In this document: positions 27,143 to 39,628 of the stretch, one piece after another
Layout: the number at the start of each line of letters is the position of its first letter
How positions within the stretch are numbered: position 1 is the stretch's first letter
DNA from: Montifringilla adamsi
Lineage: Eukaryota > Chordata > Aves > Passeriformes > Passeridae
DNA: 64,000 bases
Direction of reading: 5' to 3'
NCBI GenBank assembly: GCA_017590115.1
Contig: JAGGNK010000003.1
Coordinates: forward strand, 1,331,673-1,395,672
Made by a program: the position numbers and the translations under genes
Notes under the pieces: model-generated
Told to the model about the DNA's origin: nothing
What the model saw: only the letters and a program-made list of their open reading frames with translations
Database searches by the model: none

Positions 27143-30098
27143 GTATTCCACCAATTCATGGGAATTAATAAAGTCCAAGAAGCATCTGCCTGACATGAGG
27201 TGAAGGGCTCATGCTCAGAACCAGGGTATCTGCACACAGAAAAGAGACCCTGCCTGCCCTTAAAACACCTCATTGCTTTTTTGAAGCTCAGTGTTGGGTT
27301 CATTGGCCATGTTTCAACCTCATTTGCTTAGAAATGGAACACTTGTGTTTATCACCCCTAAATCAGAGCATACTGTTGCATAATCGACCATGCTATTGTC
27401 TCAGTATTTCCTCAGCACATTTGTCCCTCGATCCAACATGTCTGTGTCAGAAAGTTCTCCTCAACTCCTATGACTCAGGGAGCTGATGATGTCAGGACTG
27501 TAATTTGTCCTGACTTTTCACAACCAAATCATGACCAGGTATGAGCAGTATGCTGCTGACACTTTGATAGTTAAACCTGTGCACCTATAGTGCTCTAAGG
27601 AATAGTGGGGAAAGGATAAAAAAGGGATGAGTTTTGTTGTACTGTTGTTGTTAATTACTACTCTTTGTCCCAATGCTCCTTCTTGTTCTGCTATCGTTAT
27701 TTGGAGTCCCAGGTACTTAGGCACCTCAGAATTTCATTTGGGTTTCCATACCCAACAGGTCATCATTTGCATTAAGATAAAGGGCAGAGATCAACAAAAC
27801 TCATTATGCTATGGCAGTTCTCAAAACACTAGTTCATTTATATATGGAGCAAAAGAAGAAGCATGCTGAGATCTGCATTTTTTGGTAGCATGGTAGTGAC
27901 CTGAGCATCAACATTCTTCACAGCTCTAGAAAAATGCCATCATGCAATGAGGTTATACCTGGAAAGAAACAAAGACACACATGCAAGCAGGCTGAGGATC
28001 TGAGCCCATCAAAGGATAGGATCAGGAGCAAAGAAACTGAAAGAGACAGCAGTGGTGGAGGGATAAATGGCGCTCTAATTCTTACACAGATTAACATGAT
28101 GTAGTATGTGTGAAAATTTGCTTGGTTCTCTCCAACAGACCATCTCTAAAGCCTACAATCATGTCAGCCTTTCTGTCCCCTGACAGCTCACATCTCCAGA
28201 GGCCAAAAAAGCCCAGCAGAAGAGACAGTGAAGAAATGATGGGCATTTAGGCTTTTGAGGAGAGCATACATTACGTCTCACTGGAGACCTGCATCAGTGC
28301 TTTCTTCTAGTGTAGAAGGGGAAGGTGCACATGCCTGCAGAAGCAATATCCTTGAGGTTCTTACTCAAGTCTCACACACATTTGTGTAGAAACAAAAAAA
28401 AAAACGGAGGGGTAATTCATCAAAGCATGTCGAAGATTACTACTTCAGAGCTCTGTGTTTATCCTCAAAAGTGGTGTACTAGAGAGAACTCACACCATAT
28501 CAGGTAGACTGGACAGACCAAAGTCCTCCTTAGTGGCACTGGATAAGGATGCTAATGTCCCAAACACAAAATTTCTCATTTTTGAAAGGCTCTCAACTCA
28601 AAGTTACAGTCTGATTTCACATCTTGATTTAGCTCTTCATCAGTTGGGGCAGTGCTAACCTTGGAAGAATCAAGGCTATGTATTTTGTAGTTTGCAGGTG
28701 GAGCTTGTTTGACACTTTTTAATGCACCATATATTTTGTATCATATACAGCCAGTTGTAGAAAAGATGAAATATGTATCAATTCCTTTTAACTTCAATTT
28801 TTTTTAATTGTCTCATAAACAAAACTTGGGGTGTTAATTTAACTATTATATGACAATAAATGTCACTGTAGGACAATATTTTTAAATTAAATACACATCT
28901 GTACACTAATATTACTTTACAGCCAGGTGGTTCAGAATAATGTTCAGCTTTAAGTTGCTCATTTCACTTGTTCATCAAACTCTTCTGCGTTGTGAAAACT
29001 ATTAAAAATTCGTGTAGTTAAAATAGAATGCTTCTAGGAATGGTAAATTTTTTGAGTGATGGTTAAATAAGGAAATTAAATTTGTTATACTTGTGATAGC
29101 AGTCACTAAGTTTAAAAAATCTGAAACCTCTTGTAGCATACACAAACTGAATTGTTTTGAAATAATGCAGTACCAGTTTTCCAATGCCTGTTGTTTGAAT
29201 TATTTTTATTGTAAAAGCTGAGGTAATAATTGGGTTCTGAAATTGTACTTAGAAATTTTAGGAACAGCAAAATATTTTCTTATTTTATGTCAATGTAGAA
29301 ATTGTGTTTGTAATGGCATCAAAAGAGAGTTAAAACATCTAAGAAGCCATGAGTTTCTTTACCATCTAAGAGGGAATCCTAAAAATTATTATTTCTTTGT
29401 TCAGTCTCATAGATTTGCCTAGAACTATCATAATCATGACAGGTTGCTCACCCTTGCAAATTCTCTTATACAGCATCAATTGAATACTTTCTGCAAAATT
29501 ATCATCATCGGGTAACAGCAAACCAAAAATCTGCAAATAAAAAATAATATATCTTCCCACTCTTGCTTTTAGCTATTTCTTCAACCTGCCAGCTGAAGGA
29601 AAATCAACTTTCATTGATGACTGTCATTAGCCTAGGACGGCTAGATCTCAGTTTTGTGATAAGTTTCAGAGAAGGCCCGCAGAGAACTTCTCTTTTTGCT
29701 AAAATGCAGAACCTGAAAAAATATCTTCTCACTCTTTTTATTTTCTATTCCTGCTCAGCAGCTCTCAGAATCCCATGAGAATTCCTATGGTTTCTTCTGT
29801 CAAAATCTCAAGAATCTGCTTTTCTTTGCCTTTTTTTCCTTCCTCACATATATGGTGCTATATAAGTGTAGAGGATAATTATTTCCATAAGAAACATTAC
29901 CAGAAATGCCAGAAGACTGACTGTCTTAGAGACTTTCACAAGGGTTTGGTGAATTAAGTACACTTTTTTCATCTCTAAAAGAAAACAACCACACAAATAA
30001 GGAAGTGATTCCCATATCATCCTGCCTCCACAAACAATCCTGTGAAATAATTAGAAACCAATGTTTCCTGTGATGTAACAAAATCCATATCTTTAATT
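27143..30098. other. Noncoding sequence
   Basis: No gene recognised. Overlapping frames of 68-91 codons around 27211-27869 on both strands have no domain. An A12 run lies near 28393. The remainder is plain AT-rich sequence. Confidence 0.65.
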
Positions 30099-30114
30099 AA
30101 AAAAAAAAAAAAAA
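30099..30114. repeat. A16 homopolymer
   Basis: Sixteen consecutive A residues after an AT-rich stretch. No retroposon body or flanking duplication identified. Confidence 0.9.
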
Positions 30115-33100
30115 CAACATTTTGCATCTTGAAATTAGCAGTAGCATCAAAGATAAATTCTCTAATTCAATTTTCATGCCAACAGTCAGACAACATAGCT
30201 TCCTTGCTGTTGGAAGTCGAGAAGCTACAACTGAAAGCTGACTAATTATGCTGGTGCATAACTACTCAAACTGCAGCATCAAATCTATGACATATGGATC
30301 CTGGAACTCTCCTGACAATATCCTTCATATTGAAACACACTGAACCACATGTTTAAGCTACACCAAAATCACTGCCTTTTGAATACACCTAAAATCACAG
30401 AGGTTTTAGGACCCTTCTGTATGCTTCACTGATTTTTTTGAATTAGAGTATAATCCTGAAACTGGATAATGAACTGATTTCATTGCTAAAACAAAGCATA
30501 GGATTAACAAACAAAGGGACAGCCGTATTTCATCTGTATGTACCAATGATAATCAAATTAGCACTCTATGTGCTGCAGGGCAATGGGCAGACAGACTGTA
30601 AGTTATCAGAAAAAAATTATCCAGAGGTCAGTAGAAGAGTGTGATGACCAACCTTTACATTCACATCTGTACTTCTTTCCATTCTTCATCCATTTCACTT
30701 GTATAGTTCCTATTTTTATTGGATCAAAAGTAGCATTATGTGATGACAATTTGCTAGACATTACATTTTTCTGTTCTCAAAAAATTCTTGTGCCAGACCC
30801 TGTTTTAATTGCCAGTGGCATAAGTCAAGGATAAGAATTAATTGCTTAGCATTTGTGTGGAGTAGAAATAGAGTGCTCAGGATCAAATTCATCATCATAA
30901 AGAGTTTTACCTGCCACCTTTATTTAATCATGTCTTTGGCATTTCAATGGTAAAATTGTTGAGATGTATAGAAGGACTGGGATTGATAAGGTACATCTAA
31001 AGAAAACACTCTATGTGCTTTAATTTAATTGCTATTGCCACTGTCACTAGTTAGCTGTGAAACATTAAAACGGTATAGAATTTTCAGTAAATGCCAGCAT
31101 CAAAGAAATACCAGCCTGTGATTGGCACAAGGTACTTTCTTTGTGTGAGTTTCACTTCACAAACAGCAGAAAGAAGAAAACCTCCTGAGAATGCTGGCAA
31201 ACCCTATAACTCAGAGCAGCCGTCAGGATTCTCCAATTTGAACTGGAACAAGATCAGCACTAAATTAAGAGAGCAGCAAAGGTAGTTTACAGCTATCTCA
31301 TTCCTACCCCTGAGCCTTGCTGAATTCCAGTCAGCTGCAGCCTGTTGCAGGTTTTGATCTTTTTTATCATGGCTCTTCTTTTTAAACTAATTTGTCACCC
31401 ATTGGAGGGAATGCCAAGGGGTATAAAACCCCTTTCCTGACTTTTTTTTTTATTCAATCCTTAATTTTTTATGCAGCATTACCAGGCACAGGGAGTATTC
31501 CCAATTCTGGTGCTGCCAATAGTAGGACAGCTTCTGCACCACTAGCAAATGATGCCATAGGCAAAATAACCTGGACTGAAATCAAGAGCATTCTGAATTT
31601 CTGGTATTCACCCACCCATATGCATCACATACTCAAAGCTTCTATGATATTGCATTGTACCAGAGCTGAGCTCATGTGGTGGCCTCTGTAATTGGAAACA
31701 GAGTTAAATGCAGGATGGTGATATCAGGTCTGGCTTCACTTATTTATTTGCCACTGTTGCACAATCAGCCATGAAGTTGTTCTACCACAGCAGAGCTCAG
31801 CAGCACTGAGTGCAGTTGCAGAAGGGACAATAACTGTCCCTTCTCTTGTCAGCTTTGTGTTCTGATCTAAGAAAAGCTATAGGCTGGGTAAAACTACAGT
31901 TTATACTTGAAGTGAAGATGAAGAACAACTTATCACTTCTAAAGTGATAATGTATTCTTCTAATGATAAAAGGTGATCTATTTGGATATTTCCCATCAAT
32001 TGAAGAAAAAAAAACCTGTCATTTTTTCATTTGATAATTACTGGGCTGGAAGTGACCTTTGCATTAACAGTCTATTAGTTGCCAAATAAATTTTCTATTG
32101 AATACAAAGAAGAAACCATGTGAAACTCTTCATGTATATACACACTGAATTGTACATCAACAGGGTTTTCTGAGAGACCATTAACTCTAAGCCAGAAAAG
32201 GATAATAGATGTCTGTATAGTAAACTGCTCATCCTATTCGCCATGTCTATGTTTAATATCTTCCTTTTCACGGTTTGCATCAGTCGTTTTTGCCATTTAG
32301 TCCCATTTACAGGGGCTGGGACATTACTTGCACTGGGAAGCCCTAGGACTTGTTACTGGGACATATGCTTATTCAAATGGAGACTTTTTGGCTCATGCCA
32401 ATGACAGGAGAGAAGATTTGTTAACAGGCCTATGGCAAAGCTGCTATAAAATTTGAGATAAATTATCAGATTTAGCCATGCCGTGTTTACTCCTAAAGCA
32501 AAAAATGCCACTTTCTAGATTCTGTCTTTTTTAAAGTATTATCTTTACAAGTGATCTTTCTGTTCTTGCTAAGTGAAAAGATTAAAAAAATACAGGGTTA
32601 TGTGGGGAGGTGAGTTGAATCATGTAGAGCCTTTAGTGTATGTTATATCGCAGTGTGCAATACAAAATTCTTTGCAGACCAAGCAATTCTGATTTAAATT
32701 TCAATGTGAAAGCTGCACGTGCATGCTTTACTAAGGGTTTTAAACTCCCCATTTCAAAGGAAAATTATTTAAAGCTTGAGAGTTTACATGTTAGCCTAAG
32801 GTTTAAAGAACTGCCACTCCACATCAGCAGAGGGAAACTTGGCCTTTGGTCAAAGACCGTCTTGTAAATAACCTATTCTTCTATTACTATTTTTTTAACT
32901 GTTTCTGTGACTTTTATGTACTTTTCCAGAGGGATTGGTCATTTAGGGTTCCCCTTTTTTTAGAAGCTTCCATCAAGACATTTGCCTACACCAGGGTATT
33001 TCATGTTTTAGAAGCCGTCCTGAGGAACTAGGTGACCTGGTCCTTTAATCTATTTTTGAGAACTGTACTCAACTAAGAGTCATTTATTTTACGTATTCTT

Positions 33101-35204
33101 TCTGCTAGATTTACATTTATGTGAGTTTCTTTTTCTCAGATCCCCTGCCTTACTCTCATAGAAGTTTTGATCAGTGCAAAATTGGGATGTAAATTTCTTC
33201 ACATTTGAAAAACAGTGTCTTTGTTTTAATATGATGCATTTACATCTGACACAAGCTTTTACTGTACCTTGGATGTGTATTATCCCTATCACATACAGTC
33301 AGAGGAATACACATTTGCCAGTCCCATTAAAACATCAGGTTCTTGCAACCTTTCCCAATACTGACCTCCACACAGTCTTACAACCACAAAACTGCAACAA
33401 TTCTTGCTTGTATTTAATACAAGAATAAATAAGTAAATGTAAGTCATCAGAAAAATATTTTTATTATTATGCAGTAATTTGATATAATAGTTTTGCCTGA
33501 TGACAGATTTAAGTTTACATAACTGAATCTATAATGTACAAGACATGCTTATTGAATGTTTATTAAAAAAGGTATAGAAACATTCCTGTTACATATGACA
33601 TGCTATAGAAGGCAACAGGAACACAGGCACCAATAGAAAACAAGTTCATTTTCAAATAAGATGTTAGAATACCTAACTCAGTTTACTGCTATGTTCCCAC
33701 CCTGAAATGACTTTGAAAATTCTGTGCCGTATTCACCAAAATAAAGGGTATTATTTTGGATTTATATTGGGATTACAGAGGTGGTACTTGGCCAGAGGTG
33801 TGTAAAAATCAGGCAATTTGCTGTAATCTAGTGTAAAGTGAAATCCATGGGTTAGCTTACCAGCAGAGTGAGTTCCAAGGCTGCACCAAGAAAAGTCTTA
33901 TGTGCATTCAGCATCAATAGGAAGAAAAACACTAATCTGTGAGAAAGCAATGAGTACTCTGAAGAGGGGAAAGGTAGTTTTGTAACCAAGCTGAGGGTTT
34001 TCTGGTTTTTCTGTCCTTTTTCACTTGTAAACTGGAACTCCCTCCCTATATACCAAAAGATTGCCTATCACTATATTCAAGAATTTCCTATAAATTTTGA
34101 CATTACACTTGGAGAAAATGAAGCTCAGACACCCACAAGGTAGTTGTCGTGAAGGCTTCCCTTGGTCACAACAGTTTTTTAACAGTATTTACTGCTCTGC
34201 AAGCACCTTACTTGCACAGGCACCTCTGGTAGTTATACACTTGTAAGAAAAAAAGTAGATAGACGAGAATTGTGGGTTTTGTCATAAAGCTTTGTTCTGT
34301 GGTCAGATGCACAACAGAAACTGTTATTTATGTCCAGGTGGGGTATTTATATATGTGGTACAAATCTCTTCCATGGCCTTCTAAACACCTCTTTGTCTTT
34401 ACCAAGCTGCAGAGGCCACAGTTAAAATTTTAATTAAACCACAATTTCTCATATTTGTGTTATAGTCAATAAAGCATCAAGACATTCTAATCTGTCCTAA
34501 TTAGTACTAGTGAAAATAAGTAAGCCTGGTCTGGCAGCTGAGAGAAAACTGAGGACATTTACTGTGAACATGCTCCTCCAGCAAACCGACTACAAGCAAG
34601 GTATTTCACCACATCCACACCTGAGATACTGCCTGATCAAGTGTGCCAAATGTGCCCATATTTTGGGAGAAAAAAACAAACAAACGAACAAACAACAACA
34701 ATAAAAAACAGTTATGAAAGGTTTCATCTTTGGTAGCTCTGATGATTGAGATCCTCCACATGGCACAAATGACCCACCAGTAGATCAACACTACCCAAAT
34801 TTGTACTAATGCAGTTCTGACCTTCTCTTGAATTGCATTTAAATACTATCTAGTTTGCAGGGAGAAAATCCTTTGTCTTCTTCTGCTATCATGCTCTCTT
34901 TTTTTCCAGGATGCTTCTGTGTTGAGTTATTCAGACCTTGCTTTTTCCCCATAATGGCTTTGGCCAAGGCTACTCCAGATTTAAGTAAATATGTCTCCAG
35001 TGTCTTGTTTGTTCCCAGTTACTATGGTGTTCAAATCATATACAGACATTTATATAATATATATATTCAGCACTGTGAAGTAAAAAGGTTTTACTACTCT
35101 TACCTTTATCTGAAGAGTTAAAATATTTGTCCGAGTTTAATCACAGAGATTGAAACAGTTGCAGAAACAGAATCCCAGGAATACTTTCATATTTTAACCA
35201 TTGG
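30115..35204. other. Noncoding AT-rich sequence
   Basis: No gene found. A 9-bp perfect hairpin lies at 31930-31950 (arms ttatcactt and aagtgataa, 3-base loop). A run of AAAC-type units is at about 34674-34699, and an AT dinucleotide stretch near 35053-35066. A 99-codon plus-strand frame at 31392-31691 has no recognisable domain. Confidence 0.65.
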
Positions 35205-35435
35205 ACTATCCTAACCCTGACAGGTTAAAGCTGTAAGCTTGATCTGAATCCATTGTAAACTGACAAAATGCCATATATCACACTATCCTGACCCTGACAG
35301 GTTAAAGCTGTAAGCTTGATCTGAATCCATTGTAAACTGACAAAATGCCATATATCACACTATCCTGACCCTGACAGGTTAAAGCTGTAAGCTTGATCTG
35401 AATCCATTGTAAACTGACAAAATGCCATATATCAC
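35205..35435. repeat. 77-bp minisatellite, three copies
   Basis: Three head-to-tail units start at 35205, 35282 and 35359, each 77 bp and beginning actatcct. Copies two and three are identical as read; copy one differs by one base (A for G) near its start. Near-identity means recent expansion, gene-conversion homogenisation, or an assembly artefact. Each unit contains TGACAG, the core bound by MEIS/TGIF homeodomain proteins; functional meaning is speculative. Confidence 0.95.
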
Positions 35436-35887
35436 ACTTATTCATTATTAAGACTTCTGGTTTATCATCTACAAAAACAGTACTTACTGAAGAAGCCCTT
35501 ATGTTTCATTATTTCCTTTGTATATAAGACATCCATATTAAAAGCCTTATCTACCTCAATGTATAGTTATGGTATAATTCTTAAATATAACTTTTATCAT
35601 CATGCATATTATATATATATATAACAATCAAAAGAAATTATCTAATTCTGCACTACAGAAATTGTGAAGAAACAATGTGATCAGTTAACAGTACAATGCC
35701 ATGTGCTGTTAATATAGTGCAGCAGATCTAAGGTCAGGGCAATATCCCAAAAGTAAAATTACTTTTGTTTGCTGAGTATGTCAAAGTTAACTTAAATGGG
35801 GAGTTGATCACACTCTAATGACAGTATGCAGCGTACAGGTCAGGTCCTTCTGCAAAGGGACCAAGACAGTGTAGAAACATAAAGCAT
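35436..35887. other. Noncoding spacer between minisatellite and CR1
   Basis: AT-rich unique sequence with a short TA run near 35611-35623. No gene seen. Confidence 0.65.
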
Positions 35888-35942
35888 ATGGTTGGACTGG
35901 AAGATCTGAAAGGTCTTTTCCAACCTTTACAATTTCATGACT
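35888..35942 (+). mobile_element. CR1 LINE fragment, 3' end
   Basis: The stretch reads tggttggactggaagatc, then aaggtcttttccaacc, then a degenerate attctatg-type tail (aatttcatgac). This is the signature 3' terminus of avian CR1 non-LTR retrotransposons, in sense orientation on the plus strand. Only about 55 bp is recognisable, typical of the heavy 5' truncation of CR1 copies. Several substitutions and the missing tandem octamer tail indicate an old copy without coding capacity. Sequence just upstream could be further, more diverged CR1. Confidence 0.85.
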
Positions 35943-38919
35943 TTTTGATATTGATAGAGTTGATTAAGGAAGATAAGATCCCAATTTTTCCAATTGTTTT
36001 TGAAAATATAATTAAGAGTTATTTTATAGGTGCTGTAGAGAACTGGGCATGACAAGAGCATGGTGAAACACCCTTATATCTTTTGAAAATCAGTTGTCTT
36101 GCTTGGACTCCTAAGCCAAAAACTGAACATCACTCTAAGTTTCTTCCTTCCATCTTCACACCTATGACAGGAAAAAGCATGGTTCAGCCTGATCTCAGAT
36201 CAGCCATTGCTTGTGTTGAGTTCCAGTGATGAGATGCAGATCGTGTAAAGAAAGAAATAATCATTCTTTACCACCTACAGAGAAAGAGAGTGCCCATCCT
36301 CTATACAGTAAAATAGTGAGCTGGAAAGGGTATCAAACCTAGAAAGCAAGTTATACATTACTTATTTTCATGCCTGTGTGACCAAATTTCCTCCTTTTTG
36401 TCAGGCAATTGGCTATAACAGGAGAGATAAAAAACTCTTCTTGTCTATACAATACTCCAGGAAAAGCCCAGTGGGAAAAAAATTACAGAAGCAACTAAAT
36501 ATTAATTTTATTTTTGAGAAATTTAAGCCAAGTTTTTAAAATGTAGTGTTTTCTGTAGCAGCTATTTTCCTTTGCAGCAGAATGCAAAAGGGGCATTAAT
36601 AAATGCTAGTAATCAGAAAGAAAAGTGAATATAATGCAGTAGAATTTCCCTTTTGAGTGTTTTCTTAAATTTTAGGATAGCTCTGTTTTTACACTACATT
36701 GCACAGATGTTAAAGCCAAATGTCATGGAAATGATGTCTATGAAAAGATATAACTGGAAAGAGGGGAACACTAGCACTCAGGAGTATCAACATTACAAAA
36801 GTGATTCAGATCCAGGGTCTTGATACCTCTCTCAGGTGGTCCAAAGTGTCAGATGACTAGGTTTTGCTTTTTTTTTTTTTTTTGTAAGCTAGCAGCTCTG
36901 TTCAGTTTCTCTTGCTCAGTTCCATGATATTCTAACTGGCCTGAAGTGGAAGAAGATGTTTCATTTCTAGTGTCATCAGAGTGCCATCAGACCCAGGCAT
37001 CTCTGCCTGCAAGAGTCTGTGCAGAAATACATTCATTAACAGAGGATAGTACAAGGCTTGAATACAAGGCTTAATAGCCCTTCCAAAATGTTTTGTATCT
37101 TAAGTTATAGCCCTGATTCTTCCAGATATGCATAAAAATGTCTAATCCTTTTTTAATCCTATTACTTTCCTGTCCTCCAATAGCCTATGTGATATGGTTA
37201 CAAAGTTTTTATATACCTTGCGCGAAATAATTTTTTTAATTGATCATTCTTTCATTTCCACTTTTTGGTGTTATTAAGTGCCCTCTAACACTGAAGAGAG
37301 AGCAGAAATGCATGGATTCGTGTACTCCAAAGCATGTCGCATTGTATGTTTGCATAGCATCTCTTCTCATACATCTGTCTAACATAAACAGTCCCAAGCA
37401 TTTTCATTCAATACTGAAGCAATATTGTTTTGTAAGTTGCTATGTACTTCTGAATATCCTTTTTAGAATCAAACTGAACATGACTGTACCTAATTCCCAT
37501 ATCAGAGAGGTGACGGATTTTTGGATAACACACTCCCACACACAGAGCAGCTGACAAAAAGTAGATGTAGCCAGTGGATACAGTTGATTCACCTCTGGCA
37601 AAATCATTTATCTCCTCTAGCTTGGGCATCTGCACTGTCCAGATATTCTGTTACACAGAAGCCACAGAGTCAGACAGCCAGGACATCTCCACCTGCAGTG
37701 AAGTTCATGCTGCTGGTAGGTCAGTTGAATCTTTACTAAATAGCCCCTCTGCAATTTGGATTTTATTTTATTATATACCAGTTTCATCAAGGATTAAATC
37801 CAATTTATCTGATTTTTTTAAGTGATATTGCAATAGATCTGGTCAGACAGGGAGATTAGATCTCACTGGAGACACCATGAGGTGTAGCAGGCTAGGAATA
37901 TTACCCTGTTCTCTTCCTTCATGATTGTCATAAATTGCCTTGTTATTTCCAGTAAATCATCTCTCTCTCTATTCATAAGAGAATGCAGACAAACCTTTCA
38001 AGACTGTCCAGGCATTTTGTAGCAGGTTCTACATCATCAGAGTTTGTAAATGAAAACACATGTAGTAATAATACTGTCCTTAACAAGTAGGTGGGAATTG
38101 TGATGTTGCTTGAGAATAATATTTTTTCACCATGTGCAACTAATCAAAAGTTAATGTGACAAACTGTTGTATTCTGAAGACAAACACAGATAACAATAAG
38201 AAGGTAATGGTCCTCTCTTTATTCCAAATCACTCAAAAATACTAACCTCTTCATTCACATATCTGGTTTATCTAACTTAATATCTCCTTCTGTGGGGTAT
38301 AATCTAATGTGTGAAGATGAATTATCATAGTATATGGGGCAAAGATTCCTCAAATCCAACCAAATAGATTTTTCATTTTTTTTCTGAATTATTTGGGAGT
38401 TGTACTCATATGCTCATATATCAATTTCTGAATTTCAGTGTAAGTTATGAAATTGACATGAATTTAAAATTTTATCATGTTCTGTAAACTAAAAAAATAG
38501 TGTTATGAAATATTAGTTAATTATCAGATATGTTCAAAATATATTATTGCCTGAGTACCACTATTTTTACATACATGTAGCGGGTATTCATCTAATATAT
38601 TCAAATGAAAAATATGATGAAATGCAGTTCTACCACTTTAAATTGTTAGATTCGTGTGTGTGACTGAATTGGACATTCCCTCCTTTTATGTTGTATTTAA
38701 TTGTACTTCAAATTACAAAATTAAATGCTCAAAGCAGAAACCTTGTCTGTTGCAATGTCACCGACTCAAATGCTGTAAAGATTAAGTAGCCCTGCTGCTA
38801 TTTCTGTTGAAACCTTCTGGCTATATTTCACATTTGGTGCTTTTATTTGTACCTCTACTTCTATTTTGCTCAATAAAAAGTCAAAATGACAGCATACACT
38901 GGGATACACAACTGCCACA
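35943..38919. other. Noncoding AT-rich sequence
   Basis: No gene recognised. Includes a T16 run at 36868-36883 and a short CT run near 37961-37973. CpG is slightly more frequent at 37220-37520 around a 104-codon plus frame (37240-37554), which shows no known domain. Confidence 0.65.
36868..36883. repeat. T16 homopolymer
   Basis: Sixteen consecutive T residues. No retroposon body recognised on the minus strand next to it. Confidence 0.9.
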
Positions 38920-38964
38920 GGGAAGGGAAGGGAAGGGAAGGGAAGGGAAGGGAAGGGAAGGGGG
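38920..38964 (+). repeat. (GGGAA)8 microsatellite, G-quadruplex-forming
   Basis: Eight perfect GGGAA units at 38920-38959 are followed by GGGGG at 38960-38964. Every unit supplies a G3 tract with a 2-base loop, so nine consecutive tracts fit the G-quadruplex rule. Further G runs follow at about 38973-38996. The minus strand is a pure pyrimidine run. The repeat stands out sharply in an AT-rich window. Confidence 0.95.
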
Positions 38965-39040
38965 TTGGTTTTGGGATGCCTGGGGGTGTGGGGGGAGCAG
39001 ACACTGCCTCTCCCCCGGGGTTCCAGCCCTGCAGTGCCTG
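38965..39040. other. GC-rich segment with G-tracts
   Basis: Contains GGG at 38973, GGGGG near 38982 and GGGGGG near 38991, then a CCCCCGGGG palindrome near 39013-39021. It is one of the few clearly GC-rich stretches here. No promoter elements or transcription start can be assigned from sequence alone. Confidence 0.6.
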
Positions 39041-39628
39041 TCAATCATTGGCACTCTTACCTAACATAGCTTCTGATTCTCCTAGTGAAGCACCTGGGAG
39101 GGAGGAGGGCCCACAGGGGCCCTGGGGTTTGAACTGTGACTGTGGGGGAAGAACACGGCATTGACCCAATCCTTGACCCTCATGTAGTTTGTGCCTCATC
39201 CTCCCTGGAACCCAGGAACTGGGTAGATGTGTGTGTTTTTCTATATATTTTCTGTCTTTCTCTCTTTTTTCTCCTTCCACTTCTCTTTTCATGGAACAGT
39301 TTGAGTAATGTAGCACCGAACTGTTTTAAAGTTTCTAGGTTAATGCTTTGAAAATTATTTTGTGTTGAATTGGATGTTGTATTAAATCCTTCACCAAGTT
39401 CCCAAGTTCCTTGATTTTCAGTACTTTGCCAGTAAAATTTTGCATAATTTTGACCTCTTGGGAATGTCTGATTGGTATTTCTCCCATGCACTGACCCACA
39501 GGAAAGGAATTTTTGGTGACACCCTTAGCATTTAAATGTTCTGGGGTGTTACACGCATGATTTGGCGTTCTTCCCAATTTAGCAAATAAAAGCAGTAACA
39601 ATTTCCAAGGAAATGGCCGTGTACATCA
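39041..39628 (-). pseudogene. Stop-poor minus-strand block, possible decayed retroelement or coding remnant
   Basis: Reading the minus strand from 39628 towards 39041, one frame stays open except for two stops only three codons apart, at about 39326 and 39335. A second minus frame is open for 103 codons over 39180-39491. Both translations are hydrophilic. The second is rich in N/S/T and then Arg/Lys (a basic run at about 39251-39292). The block abuts a GC-rich segment and carries more CpG than its surroundings. These properties suit a degraded retroelement or old coding insertion. No domain, catalytic motif, LTR or target-site duplication is identified, so the family is unassigned and chance is a real alternative. 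Confidence 0.2.

Noticed and set aside
38766..39064. Plus and minus frames across the GGGAA repeat as coding (EGKGREGK-type peptide)
   Set aside because: The repetitive peptide is dictated by the 5-bp repeat, and both strands are open for the same reason.
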